Positions 1 through 8,977 of a stretch of DNA of 24,935 bases are shown here, one piece after another. Position numbers and translations under genes: made by a program. The DNA comes from Chara braunii (lineage: Eukaryota; Streptophyta; Charophyceae; Charales; Characeae). Location of the stretch: the NCBI GenBank assembly GCA_003427395.1, contig BFEA01001335.1:28578-53512 (forward strand). The letters are read 5' to 3'. Numbering within the stretch: the stretch's first letter is position 1; every line of letters begins with the position of its first letter. The notes under the pieces were generated by a model. The model was not told the DNA's origin, searched no databases, and was given only the letters and a program-made list of their open reading frames with translations.

Positions 1-1
1 G

Positions 2-990
2 TATGCACCGCATACTTGTATATGGTGCTACCCAGGTCTAGACGTTCCGAGGGCCAAGGTACCTCCAGAGAACATAGCCTACTTTGATGGAACCAAGGTT
101 AGGGAATTCCTGGAAGATTGTGATGTCTTCCGTATGAGCCATGGTTGGTCGGATAAACAGAAGTTGAAAGCTCTGCTAGCCCATGTTGAACGGAAGATGA
201 GGGTATCGGTAACAAAAATGACACAAGGGCAGACAACATGGACTGATGTAAGGCAGAAGATGCTGGAAAAATATGTCAAGTATGACGTCCCAACAACCAT
301 GCAAAATTTGTTGGATGTACGACGTTCCAAGTATGCTACCCTCGACCAATTTCTAGAGGATTTTGAGAGGGTTGCGCGGAGAGTGCCTTTCCTAGACGAG
401 GCACAAAAATGTCATGTCTTACTGACTAACTTCGCAGAGGATGAAAAAAAAAGTGTGGTAAGTCGCGCTGCCCAAAGTGGGATGAAGTAGTTGAGATGGT
501 CCGTGAGCTACCTTCCATGTCCAACAGAAAATGATCTTTGGAACAGATGAAAGCAATCACTAGTGCAAGAGAGGGAAATGTTGAGGCAACTACGAGAGGA
601 AACTTGAAGGCCGAGGAGATCCTTGGTCTTCTCGTTAAGCTTGGTAGCTTTGAAANGTTAACCCTTNCTNCCCCAGCAACTAAAGCACTTGTTGGAGCCG
701 AAGAAGGTAAAGAAGAAAGAAAGAAGGAGAAGCAAAAGGAAGAGAGTGGGAGTGAGAGCGAGAGTAGTGATGAGGAAGACGCTAGGCGAAGGAGAAAAGA
801 GAGGCAAAAAAATAAGCGCGACCGAGATTGGAAGAAAGATAATAAGAGTCAAGATTGGCAGAGGAGAGATGTTCCCTTCCGATGTTATTATTGTGACGAG
901 GAAGANCATACTCTAACCTGGTGCCCGACGTTAGAGAAAGAGCTTGAAGAAGGGATTGTCAAGAAAAAACACCAATGGGCACATCTGTGA
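2..990 (+). pseudogene. gag: Gag of copy 1 (capsid-type domain and zinc knuckle), broken
   Basis: Retrotransposon Gag forms the virus-like particle and packages element RNA. The frame is open from base 2, so the N-terminus is cut by the window edge. The segment FDGTKVREFLEDCD followed by W-, L- and F-spaced helices (to about base 470) is typical of the plant retrotransposon Gag capsid domain. A one-base frame change near 470-481 joins it to the next frame, which also carries a TGA at 532-534. A K/E/R-rich linker follows. A CCHC zinc knuckle (C-x2-C-x4-H-x4-C, RCYYCDE...TLTWC) lies at 883-924, and its x4 stretch contains one ambiguous base. The 990 stop is probably another frame slip, because conserved sequence continues in the frame starting near 944. 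Confidence 0.88.
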
Positions 991-2209
991 TGCCAATTGT
1001 AACAAGGTAGACTTTCGAGTCAAAGGAGGGATGCAAGCGGTAATCATAGAAAAGGCTAAGGCCAATAAGGATAAAAAGAAGAAGGNTAGGGTTAATGTTG
1101 TCACCTTTGACGGTATGCTACCTCCGGAGATAGTGGCTCGAGACGACAATCCTGGAAGTCAAAACCTGAATGTATCCCATATCAGCCAAAAGGAGATCGA
1201 AGAGAAAAAGCGGGAGAAGGCTTAAAGAGAGTCACACCAACTGATTGATGGGACCAAGGACCTAGTGAAGGAAGGAAAAGGAAAGAAAGTTGCAATGAAA
1301 AGAAGGAAGGTGGTCTTGAGATCTGAGGCCGAGGAGGGTGTCTCGATAGATGAGGTAGTAAAGAAGCTACTTGAGGAAACTGAGATCACTCTATCCTGGA
1401 AAGAGGCAGTAGCCTTGGTGCCAATGTTTAGGGAAGAGCTCAAAAAGATGGTTGAGAGACGGAAGATAGAAGTCAATAGTTTAAGACTCTTCCCCGAGCA
1501 TGTGGAAAGAGCCCCGCATGGTACCAAGATGAGGTTTGGTAACATGTCGTGTGGGTACTTAAATATCTCTGTAAACGACGTGAAGGTTAGAGTCCTAGTG
1601 GACTTTGGGGCCGAGATGGTGCTGATGTCCTCTGCCACGATAAGATCATGTGGGCTTGGAATACATAGGAAAGCCAATCACTAACTCTCTAATATAGCCG
1701 GATTTTTGCCATTGGAAGGATTCATTGATGATTTGCCTATTCAGATTGGAACTTTACGGTCCGAAACTCTCTTTTTTGTAGTCCCAAACTTGGATCATGA
1801 CGGCATTCTTGGAGCCCCTTTCCTACATAGAATGAAGGTTTGTGCGTTCTTTGGCCATGATGGGGCGGTCTGGCTTTCGCTCCAGGATCCTAACAATGGT
1901 CAAGAACAGGCTTTTGTGATAAGTGACAGGCATCATCCTCGTCATCAGCGACATGTTAATTCTCTTAAGAATGAAGAATCTGACAAGTTGATTGAGGAAG
2001 TATGAGCAAAGTTGAAAGAGAGTGGAATAATAGACGAGAAGACAACGATTAAAGTGAATAATATCGAGAAGATGCTCAAGCTCCCTGATAAAGATAACGA
2101 GTTGGGCGATAAGAGAGAGATGAAAGGATTTAAGGAAGCTATGAGGGCGGCAAAAACTGGCACGATGAAGCTTACCTTCTCTGCAGCAGGGCCTTTTTTA
2201 GGAAAATAG
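944..2209 (+). pseudogene. Aspartic protease region of copy 1 plus a post-protease domain
   Basis: This is one reading frame broken by stops at 1223, 1682 and 2003. It starts with a charged Gag C-terminal region that matches copy 2/3 (DGMLPPEIV here, HGDLPPELV there). The retropepsin active-site loop is VLVDFGAEMVLM with Asp at 1601-1603; the usual second residue is Ser or Thr, but here it is Phe. The second protease landmark, GILGAPFLHRM, is near 1801-1835. After the protease the frame continues for about 120 residues through a Lys/Glu-rich domain (KMLKLPDKD, FKEAMRAAK, MKLTFSAAGPFL) that is also conserved in the other copy. It ends at TAG 2207-2209, just past the T TTT TTA heptamer. Cleavage of Gag-Pol by the family is known; activity here is not expected because of the stops. 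Confidence 0.85.
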
Positions 2210-2264
2210 CCACCGGGTCCAAGAGGAAGTATAAGCGGAAGGGTGTTAAGAAGAATCCGGTGGC
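2194..2264 (+). promoter_or_regulatory. Programmed -1 frameshift signal, copy 1
   Basis: The heptamer T TTT TTA is at 2194-2200, with zero-frame codons TTT 2195-2197 and TTA 2198-2200, so the phase is exactly X XXY YYZ. After an 8-nt spacer, GCCACCGGGT (2209-2218) can pair with ATCCGGTGGC (2255-2264): 10 bp with one G.U and a 36-nt loop. Zero frame stops at 2207; the -1 frame reads on through GSKRKYKRKGVKKNPVAV toward RT. Copy 2/3 has the same heptamer, spacer and loop length. That recoding takes place is inferred from structure and conservation. Confidence 0.72.
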
Positions 2265-3250
2265 AGTCTTGATAGAAAAAGGACTATAATAAAGCATTAG
2301 AGAAGGAAATGAAGATAATTAAAGGGTTAAGAGAGACTACATTAAAAGGGGGAAGGATTACCCCAGAGAGGTTCAACATAATGAAGGTAGGAGCCGATGA
2401 CTTCCTCCTGCCGGCTGAGCGAGATTTCATATGTGAATTGTGTCAGAAGTACAGTGGTGTCTTTTCCTTTAATGATGAGGAGAGTGGACGACTGGACGTT
2501 GACATGATCAAGATGGTCAAGATTTGGACAGTTCCTCATACGCCTTNTAATGATAGACCTACGAAATATGCTCAANAGGAGGAAAAAGATGTAATGAAGT
2601 ACATAAACCAGAAGATCGCCTCCATTGTTGTGGAACCAGCGGATGGTGCATATGCCAATCACTGGTTTTGTTTTTGGAAGCCAGGAGGAGGTCTGCGCTA
2701 GATACAAAACTTGCAAAAGTTGAATTCGGTAACTGTTCGCGATGCGGGTAGTTTACCGAACGCAGATCTACTGGTCGAGTCTTTCGCTGGAAGGAGCATT
2801 TACTCCCTAGTAAACTTATACTCTGGTTATGACCAGTTCCTCATAGATCCTACTAGTCGACCTATGACCGTCATGCACACACCTAGAGGCCTCGTACAAA
2901 TGTATGTGGTGCCTCAAGGGTGGACAAATGGGGTCGCGGTCGTCCAACGAGACATGCTGAAGGTCATGGAGGACATATGCCCAGAAGTCACGTTCCCATA
3001 CATCGATGACAATCCGGTTAAAGGACCGAAAGAAAAGGATGAGACCTTAGTGGATGATCGAGTTAGGCGGTTCGTATGGGATCATGCGCAGAGAGTAGCG
3101 AAAGTACTAGAAAGGCTGACTGGTCAGCGGACCGAAATCACTGTTGTTCCAAAGGGAGGTAACGATCTTGGGTTGTAGGTGCTTCTTGGAAGGAAGAAGC
3201 CCCAATATGAAGAAAGTGGATAAACTCCTGAACTGGCCTATGCCTCTAAA
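2200..3250 (+). pseudogene. pol: Reverse transcriptase of copy 1, broken
   Basis: RT copies element RNA into cDNA in the particle. The -1 frame begins at the frameshift site. A one-base insertion near 2279 shifts it into the frame of 2309-2701, where the N-terminal RT region lies. TAG at 2699 replaces the Trp codon present in the minus-strand copy. The palm follows: LVNLYSGYDQF, RPMTVMHTPRGL, the VPQGWTNG motif and the catalytic YIDD box at 2999-3010. The residue after YIDD is Asn in both copies. Near 3115-3170 a short deletion and frame shift replace the segment before ILGCRCFLEGRSP; reading then continues in the frame starting at 3144, with the connection motif VRSFLGVCNFWR at about 3263-3300. 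Confidence 0.9.
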
Positions 3251-3845
3251 AATGGTTGGGGAAGTAAGGAGCTTCCTAGGGGTCTGCAACTTCTGGCGGA
3301 TCGTCATCCCCGGGTTTGCCAAGATAGCCGATCCTCTAAGAGAAATGGTGCGACAAGGAGCTAGTTTATGGTGGTCTGACCAGAGAGAGAAGGTTGCGCG
3401 GACACTTCAAGATAAGTTACGATATGGCGGGGTCGTATTAGGAGTACCTTACTTCGACGATGAAAGGGAGAGGCCCTTCATCATTGAAGCTGACGGCAGC
3501 CCGATAGCATTGGGAGGAGTGCTCGTGTAGAGAGATGAAAACGGTAAAGAAAGACCACTTCAATTTGAGAGTCGCACTCTTAATTCGGTTGGGAGAGACT
3601 ATATTCAGTTTAGGAAGGAGCTTCTGGTAATCCTGCACTGTCTCAGGATGTTTAGACACTACATGATGAGACGAAGATTCATCCTAAGAACGGATTCCAC
3701 GACAGTAATTTGGGCTGTTAAGAGACATCAACAAGTAGATGCTACGGTCAGTAGGTGGATAACTCATATATGGACGTATGATTTTGTGTTAGAAAAGATA
3801 CCGACTGATAAAAATCGAGCTGATGGGTTAAGTCGCGTGGAATGA
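3144..3845 (+). pseudogene. pol: RT C-terminus and RNase H domain of copy 1
   Basis: RNase H degrades the RNA strand of the RNA:DNA hybrid. The acidic residues expected for the Ty3/gypsy RNase H are visible: Asp of IEADGS at 3492-3494, Glu of FRKELL at 3618-3620, Asp of LRTDST at 3693-3695, and the NRADGLSR motif that closes the domain near 3814-3837. TAG at 3528 sits in GGVLV*RDEN, where gypsy elements usually have Gln, so CAG to TAG is likely. TGA at 3843 replaces the Trp of the IEWRED segment in the minus-strand copy. The frame is otherwise open across the domain. Confidence 0.9.
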
Positions 3846-5552
3846 GGATCAATAGATGATGAATCTCTTGAGGAGGCACCTTTCGTTGACGAATTCCTTA
3901 TGGGGGATGATGATGAAGGGCTACGTCCTGCTCCCAATTGTTATACGACCTCAACCATGGCAACCAGTAGAGAAGACTGCTGGGGTGAAAAGGAAGACCC
4001 TTACCTCCACTACCTCCTAACTCAAGAGTATGAGGAGGAAGAATGGTATGGGATGGTAGAACAGGCCGCTGTTGCAGCTCATGAGCTGGCCGAGAGTTCA
4101 AAAATGGTTGAGCGTCGATTGAATGAGATAGAGGATGGGTCAGAAGATTTAGAACAGAGTAAGGATGATGAGGGAAGGTTTAGAGCGGAAGAATATGATG
4201 GAGAAGATAAGAGGATCGGTATGGTGATGAATATTAATCACTTGAACAAGTTCTACCATGAGAGAACAAAGAGGACCTTTAGACTATGTAGAGGTCACAT
4301 TTTTGTAGATGGTAAGGAAGGACTACCGCCAATGAGAGTTATGTGTGGTAGGGAAAGACAACTAGAGGTGATCGCCGCGCTGCATGAAGGTCTAGCAGGG
4401 GGTCATAGGGGTGCTGATGCTACATACTATAAAGTATCCCGACTATATCACTGAGATGGTATGAGGGATATGGTTATGAGATATTGTAAGTCATGTAAAG
4501 CCTGTCAGAAAAGATCAATTANGAGACTGATTGAACCCTTATACCCNACTGTTCTTGTTGAGNNTGGTAGTACTGTTCACCTTGATCTAATTACTATGCC
4601 ACCTGGTAAGGATGNAATAAAATATATACTNAATATGAGANAGAATATGTCTGGTTATGTTGAAGCAAAAACCATCCGTAAGAAAATCGCAAAAACAGTG
4701 GCAGATTGGATCGAGGAAATCTACCTAAGGTACCCCTTCATACGTGAGTTTGTGGCTGATCAGGGATCGAAATTCAAGAACGAGATGGTCAGAAAGCTCA
4801 TNTTCAGACTTGGAGTCAGGGTCAGATTTGTGACACCATATCATCCTTAGGCTAATGCACCAGTGGAAAGAGGTCACAGGATTCTAAAGGATGCTATATC
4901 AAAATGGTGCCGAGGTGATTCCAGAAGCTGGTCATCCTTCTTGAGAGCGACTGTCTATGCTGACAATGTAACGGTCAAACGGACTACAGGATATGCACAT
5001 GTTACATTCTGGTACGACTGGTATGCTACTTCTCCGATTGAGAACCTGGTTGAGACCTGGACCCATGAGGCGCAGAGAGAGTCATACTCCATAGAGGAGT
5101 TGCTGAGACTGAGGATCAGACAGATCAAGGAAGTGGATGAGGCCATAATTGAGGCCACAAAGAGGATGTCAGACAGCAGGTTATGTGACTAGACACGATG
5201 GAACAACAAGAGGTACATCAGGAAGGAACGACTTCAGGTCGGGGATATTGTACTTTTGCATGATACATCTCTCGAGACGCAGTGGACCAAGAGATTGGAG
5301 GCCAGCTGGATGGGACCTTTCAGGATCATTAGAGTGGTTGAAGGCAAGGCCTATGAGTTAGCAGAGATGGATGAAACGAAATTCCATGGTATAGTATCCG
5401 GCCCCCGGCTCCGAAAATTCATACTCAGAGATGCAGATTTCATTCCGAGTTCGGACAAAATGATGGGGCGAGGCCCGAGTCTAGCATCAACCTGGACATG
5501 CTGGGTCGTGGCCAGTGTGCCCTCAGCGTTGGTTGGGACGTGGTTAGTGTAA
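3846..5552 (+). pseudogene. pol: Acidic linker and integrase of copy 1
   Basis: Integrase inserts the cDNA into host DNA. A 130-140-residue acidic linker (EEEEWYGM, AAVAAHELAESS) comes first. The HHCC zinc finger follows: His at 4383 and 4404, Cys at 4485 and 4494. The catalytic core has Asp 4584-4586 (VHLDLITM), Asp 4758-4760 (VADQGSKF) and Glu 4866-4868 (APVERG). The last two are 35 codons apart, i.e. DD35E, counting the TAG at 4848 that replaces Gln of HPQANAP. Near 5286-5360 the WMGPFRI segment is the GPY/F C-terminal module. Stops at 4452 (Trp of the usual YHWDGM motif), 4848 and 5190 (Gln) are transitions. Homology to the other copy ends near 5440-5475; the rest of the frame runs into the minisatellite. 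No chromodomain was seen. Confidence 0.92.
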
Positions 5553-6262
5553 CGCCAACCGCGGGATCATTATGTGCTGGGATATGGCCAGTGTGCCGCC
5601 AGCTTCAGACGATGATTATATGCTGGGACGTGGACAGTGTGCCGCCAACTTCAGACGACGATTATATGCTGGGACGTGGACAGTGTGCCGCCAGCTTCGG
5701 ACGATGATTATATGCTGGGATGTGGACAGTGTGCCGCCAACTTCAGAAGATGATTATGATTTTATGCTGGGACGTGGACAGTGTTGCCGCCAGCTACTGA
5801 TGATGATTTTAGGCTGGGATGTGGACGGTGTTGCCGCCAGCTAAAGATGATGATGATTTTAGACTGGGACGCGGACAGTGTTGTCGCGAGCTACACATGA
5901 TGATGATACGCTGGGACGTGGACAATGTGCCGCCAGCTTCAGATAATGATTTTATACTGGGACGTGGACAGTGTTGCCGCCAGCTACTGATGATGATTTT
6001 ATGCTGGTACGTGGTCAATGAGCCGCCAGCTATTGATGGTGATTTTATGCTGGGACGTGGACAGTGTGCCGCCAGCTACTCATGATGATGATATGCTGGG
6101 ACGTGGACAGTGTGCCACCAGCTACTTTTGATGATGATTATACGCTGGGATGTGGACAGTGTGCCGCCAGCTATTGATGATGGTTATGTATGGCCAGTGA
6201 GCCGCCAACTATGGATGATGATTATACGCTGGGACGTGGCCCGTGTGCCGCCAACTGCAGCC
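5497..6262 (+). repeat. 46-bp minisatellite, about 15 units
   Basis: The unit is close to TGCTGGGACGTGGACAGTG followed by TGCCGCCAGCTTCAGACG and an ATGATTATA tail. Units start near 5575, 5620, 5666, 5712, 5764, 5811, 5861, 5908, 5954, 6001, 6047, 6093, 6142, 6188 (shortened) and 6225, and range from about 37 to 52 bp by changes in the GATGAT/TTTTA tail. A diverged first unit is at 5497. Each unit holds GCTGG...CCAGC, a 5-bp stem with an 18-nt loop. The unit has no stop codon in any forward frame, which explains the apparent ORFs across it. Because 46 is not a multiple of three, one frame cycles through three different peptides, so coding is unlikely. It lies directly after integrase, in the presumed 3' UTR. 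Confidence 0.92.
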
Positions 6263-8110
6263 GACAGTCGGCTCGCTATGATTATGGTATGATTTCAGAT
6301 GCCGGAGCTGGATACGAGCAGCCTATGATGGCTCGGCTCAATGGTGGACTCGTGTGTCTGTCGGGCTCAGATTGGCCCCAGTTTTGTATGAATGTAAGTT
6401 AAAATTTTAAATTTCAGTTCATTGCATTGTATCTGGCTTGCCACGTGTCAGTCCTGGGATATACCTGGGGGATTGGGAGGCAGTTCTTAGGATTTCAGTT
6501 CTTGCCTCTTATTGTATTTTATTGATGTGCATGACATTGTGGAATGAATGGCTGTGGGATAATGTGAAAATATGTTTTCTTCCTCTCATAAGTCAGCGCT
6601 CAATTGATGGGGCAACCTCCTAGTACGATAGCGTAAGGAGGACTGCCTAGCATCATTTGACACACGTTGATTGGTTATTCTTGAAAGAGGGTGGTACTTA
6701 ACCTAGTGAAGTGTTATAGTGGCAAGGGACTCAGCATCATCGGATGGGGTTCCTCTCCAAAGTCTTCGCGGTTAGACACTATTGAGCTCCGAAGGGATAG
6801 GTAGTCAGTCATGTGTCATATTCGATGGAGTGATTTGTCCGATCTTGCGGTCGGGGCGAAGATCACTCAGCATCGCAGCGGTTGGGAGTTTGCTGCATTC
6901 TTCTTGGTGGAAAGAGTGTTCCCATTGCAGCCGCCGGATTCTCGCAACGGTTCACCGACGAGAATCTAACCACAGTGGCGTCCCCTGCGGTGTCATCACT
7001 TATGTCCTTCATGAAGAGGCAGAGAGTTTCAACTGCGCCTCTTGAGCAAGAGATGATTCCCTGAAGCAAGTTCTCACAGGTCCAGAGCCTAGCTGGGTTG
7101 ACGGGGCGTCCGAGCCATAACGGTTGATAGCCTCGAACCCTCGGGTGGTTAGCCGTTCCCTGGTCATCGCGTGGTGACCTGGTCCGCCTGCTGGAAAGGA
7201 AGGAGGCATCCTGAGCCTCTCTCAGTCTAAATCCGACAATTGGCTGATCAAGGTGGTAGACACCTACTATCACTATGATCGGGATATCTCTAGGGAGCCG
7301 TGTCTCCAGGGGCATTCCCTTGGCATCAGGCCAAGCCAGATATCCACTGCTCAGCTGACAACAGAGCCATTATGACCTCCTAGCCCACTGTTGCAAAGCT
7401 TAATTGCGGACTCGCTTTGACTCACCAGCCGGGTCTGGTCGGGTGTTGGCTGGCTCCCCGCACGGTTGCAAAGAGTCGGACGTTAGTTAAGAAGTCAAGC
7501 GAGTAGACTGATGCTCTGATGTTGACTAATGAGCTTCTGATCCATGGGTCTGAACTCACCGGAGTGAGGGCTTCATGAAGGGGTGTGCGGCTTCCCGTGA
7601 GTTGTTCTGAGCAAGGGCTCGGAGGGTGGTCGGACCGCCATGACTGGGAATCAGGACTGACTTTGCTCTGCTTGCCGGGTTGGGTCAGCGGAAGAGCCCA
7701 CCAGGGCGAAAGAGGGCACTCTTGTAAGGCTGAAAGGTAAGACTCTGAGAGTGAGTGAGGAAGGGGTGTTGGCAAGGGTCTTTAGGGGAGACCCTTTTCT
7801 TATATTTCTTTTGGCATGACATGATATCTGTTTTGCAGGTACCCTACAGCCAGACGAAGACAACGGGGTTTTGTATGACCCGACAGTAAGTAATGCAGAG
7901 CCAGCAGACAAAGAGAAAGGGGTTTGGTATGTTTCCCCCTTTTGAGACGGCCTTGGTCAAGATGACCCAGATGATCATGATTTCGATGATCAGTCCCATA
8001 TCCACCCGTGGCTGGACTGTAACTGAGATTAATGATGAGGATTATATTGTGCTGATGAGATGGACTGATCAGGTGAGGTTGAGATGGGCAAGCCAGGACT
8101 GAGACTTGGA
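6263..8110. other. No gene found; probable 3' UTR/LTR-type sequence of copy 1
   Basis: There is no recognisable protein and the longest ORFs are short and lack known motifs. A good 3' splice-like sequence (polypyrimidine plus TTTTGCAG) ends at about 7838, and a GTAAGT follows at about 7888. These could bound a 49-bp exon but could also be chance. The right LTR of copy 1 would be expected here. A purine run GAAAGAGGG followed by TGGTAC at about 6684-6698 is a possible polypurine tract/LTR start but cannot be verified without the left LTR. Confidence 0.4.
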
Positions 8111-8114
8111 CTGC

Positions 8115-8201
8115 TAGGCCAAAACTAACGATAGGGTTTGGTCTAGGATTGTGTCTGATTGTGATGATGCAAGAGGTCAAACCTAATGAGAGGTTTGACC
8201 T
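8115..8201. repeat. Pair of related inverted repeats (stem-loops)
   Basis: The right one is a perfect 11-bp inverted repeat: AGGTCAAACCT at 8174-8184, spacer AATGAG, AGGTTTGACCT at 8191-8201. About 57 bp upstream (8115-8145) is a decayed relative with GGCCAAAAC and GGGTTTGGTCTA arms. The sequence after each arm pair is also similar (CTAGGATTGTGTC versus CTAAGATTGAGAC), so this is a tandem duplication of a hairpin-containing unit. Confidence 0.7.
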
Positions 8202-8418
8202 AAGATTGAGACTCATTTAGTAGTGCAAGAAAACGAGATTGGTAGTATGATTGGGCTGCATGAGCGGTCATGATATTTGCGTGCGGTGAATGCACCATGC
8301 AAGCTTGATGAGACTAATCCTTCTTTGATTTTGATGGTGGTTTGGACTAGAGGTCNATGCCTTATTGAGCGAGGACTCGAGCCCTAGTGGGCNAGCACTT
8401 TGATGATTGAAATATGTT
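8202..8418. other. No gene found
   Basis: About 220 bp of AT-moderate sequence without a motif I can name. It lies between the stem-loop pair and the end of the minus-strand RG/PPPY ORF. Confidence 0.4.
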
Positions 8419-8910
8419 TTATATGATGCCTCTATATATCAGATAGCATATGAGGCCGCACAGTTCAGGCTGGCATATGAAGAATAACGCAAGTATGACG
8501 CACGAGCGATGATTGGGCGGCGCAGTCTGGCGGACGACGGGCGAATCTGGTGGTGGCGCATGGCGAGACNGCTNTGGCAGGATGGTGAGCTGGTGAGGGT
8601 GAGGCTGATCAGAAGAAGAAGAGGGATGATATGGCGAGGGATACGGTCGAGAGGGCGGCTCGAAATATGGAGGCGGGCTGCNATAGCGCTGCTCATATTT
8701 ATATGTATAGTACATCATGGACCTAGGCGACGGAGTGCGACCCCGCCGGTCCTCTGAGCGATGGCGCAAGCGCGTTCCTTCCCATCTCTCCGCGTCCTCC
8801 TCTTCGGATCTNTCCTCCTCNTATGTCAGATTGATTGGTCCATCTGGCTCCTTCCCCTGTCNGCCTCCTCTCCCGCGTCCAGAACCCGAGCCTCGCGTTT
8901 TCGGCGCCAT
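8419..8910 (-). CDS. Unrecognised ORF with RG-rich start and PPPY motif (Gag-like N-terminus?)
   Basis: A 163-codon ORF begins MAPKTRGSGSGRGRGG. It has an acidic stretch at about residues 31-44 (EEDAERWEG), then an Arg-rich stretch, then a Tyr/Pro-rich segment with PPPY at residues 79-82 and many Pro, Ser and His to about residue 135. Residues 136-163 turn abruptly hydrophobic and are probably readthrough into non-coding or decayed DNA. RG-rich RNA-binding starts and PPxY late-domain motifs both occur in Gag proteins, and the ORF lies about 900 bp downstream of the integrase end of the minus-strand element. It could therefore be the Gag start of another element. Equally it could be a host low-complexity protein fragment. 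Five ambiguous residues weaken the call. Confidence 0.4.
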   Translation of the reverse strand: MAPKTRGSGSGRGRGGXQGKEPDGPINLTXEEXRSEEEDAERWEGTRLRHRSEDRRGRTPSPRSMMYYTYKYEQRYXSPPPYFEPPSRPYPSPYHPSSSSDQPHPHQLTILPXXSRHAPPPDSPVVRQTAPPNHRSCVILALFFICQPELCGLICYLIYRGII

Positions 8911-8977
8911 GNCAAAGGNTGATTAGCTGCGCAACAGTAACCAGACTGTCCACGCCCCATAACAGGACAAACATTTC

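Larger units (their letters stand above)
1..5552 (+). mobile_element. Ty3/gypsy LTR retrotransposon, copy 1 (5'-truncated by window)
   Basis: The domain order gag, CCHC knuckle, protease, RT, RNase H, integrase is that of the Ty3/gypsy superfamily; Ty1/copia has integrase before RT. The left LTR and the start of gag lie outside the window, and I could not fix the right LTR because there is no left LTR to compare with. The element is dead: gag and pol are interrupted by in-frame stops and small indels. From about 3144 to 5552 all pieces lie in one frame separated only by stop codons. A separate frame change near 2200 is shared with copy 2/3 and looks functional rather than accidental. Confidence 0.93.

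Noticed and set aside
79-330. Minus-strand ORF opposite gag
   Set aside because: Antisense shadow of the gag frame with no motif.
5575-6262. CRISPR-like array
   Set aside because: Units are contiguous and similar over their whole length, with no unique spacers, and the context is a eukaryotic retrotransposon.
5498-6402. Series of forward ORFs across the minisatellite
   Set aside because: The 46-bp unit lacks stops in every forward frame, so the ORFs follow from repetition; the frame cycles because 46 is not a multiple of three.
6388-6420. GTAAGT...TTTCAG as an intron
   Set aside because: Only about 27 bp apart, too short for a spliceosomal intron, and the flanks are not coding.
6863-7911. 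Overlapping minus-strand ORFs of 66-150 codons at 7 kb
   Set aside because: They are mutually overlapping, have no domain motif or homolog in the other copies, and lie in probable UTR/LTR sequence.
8880-8912. TGGCGCCGAAAACG as a primer-binding site
   Set aside because: The match is only the first 8 bases, it coincides with the MAPKT codons, and no LTR end precedes it.
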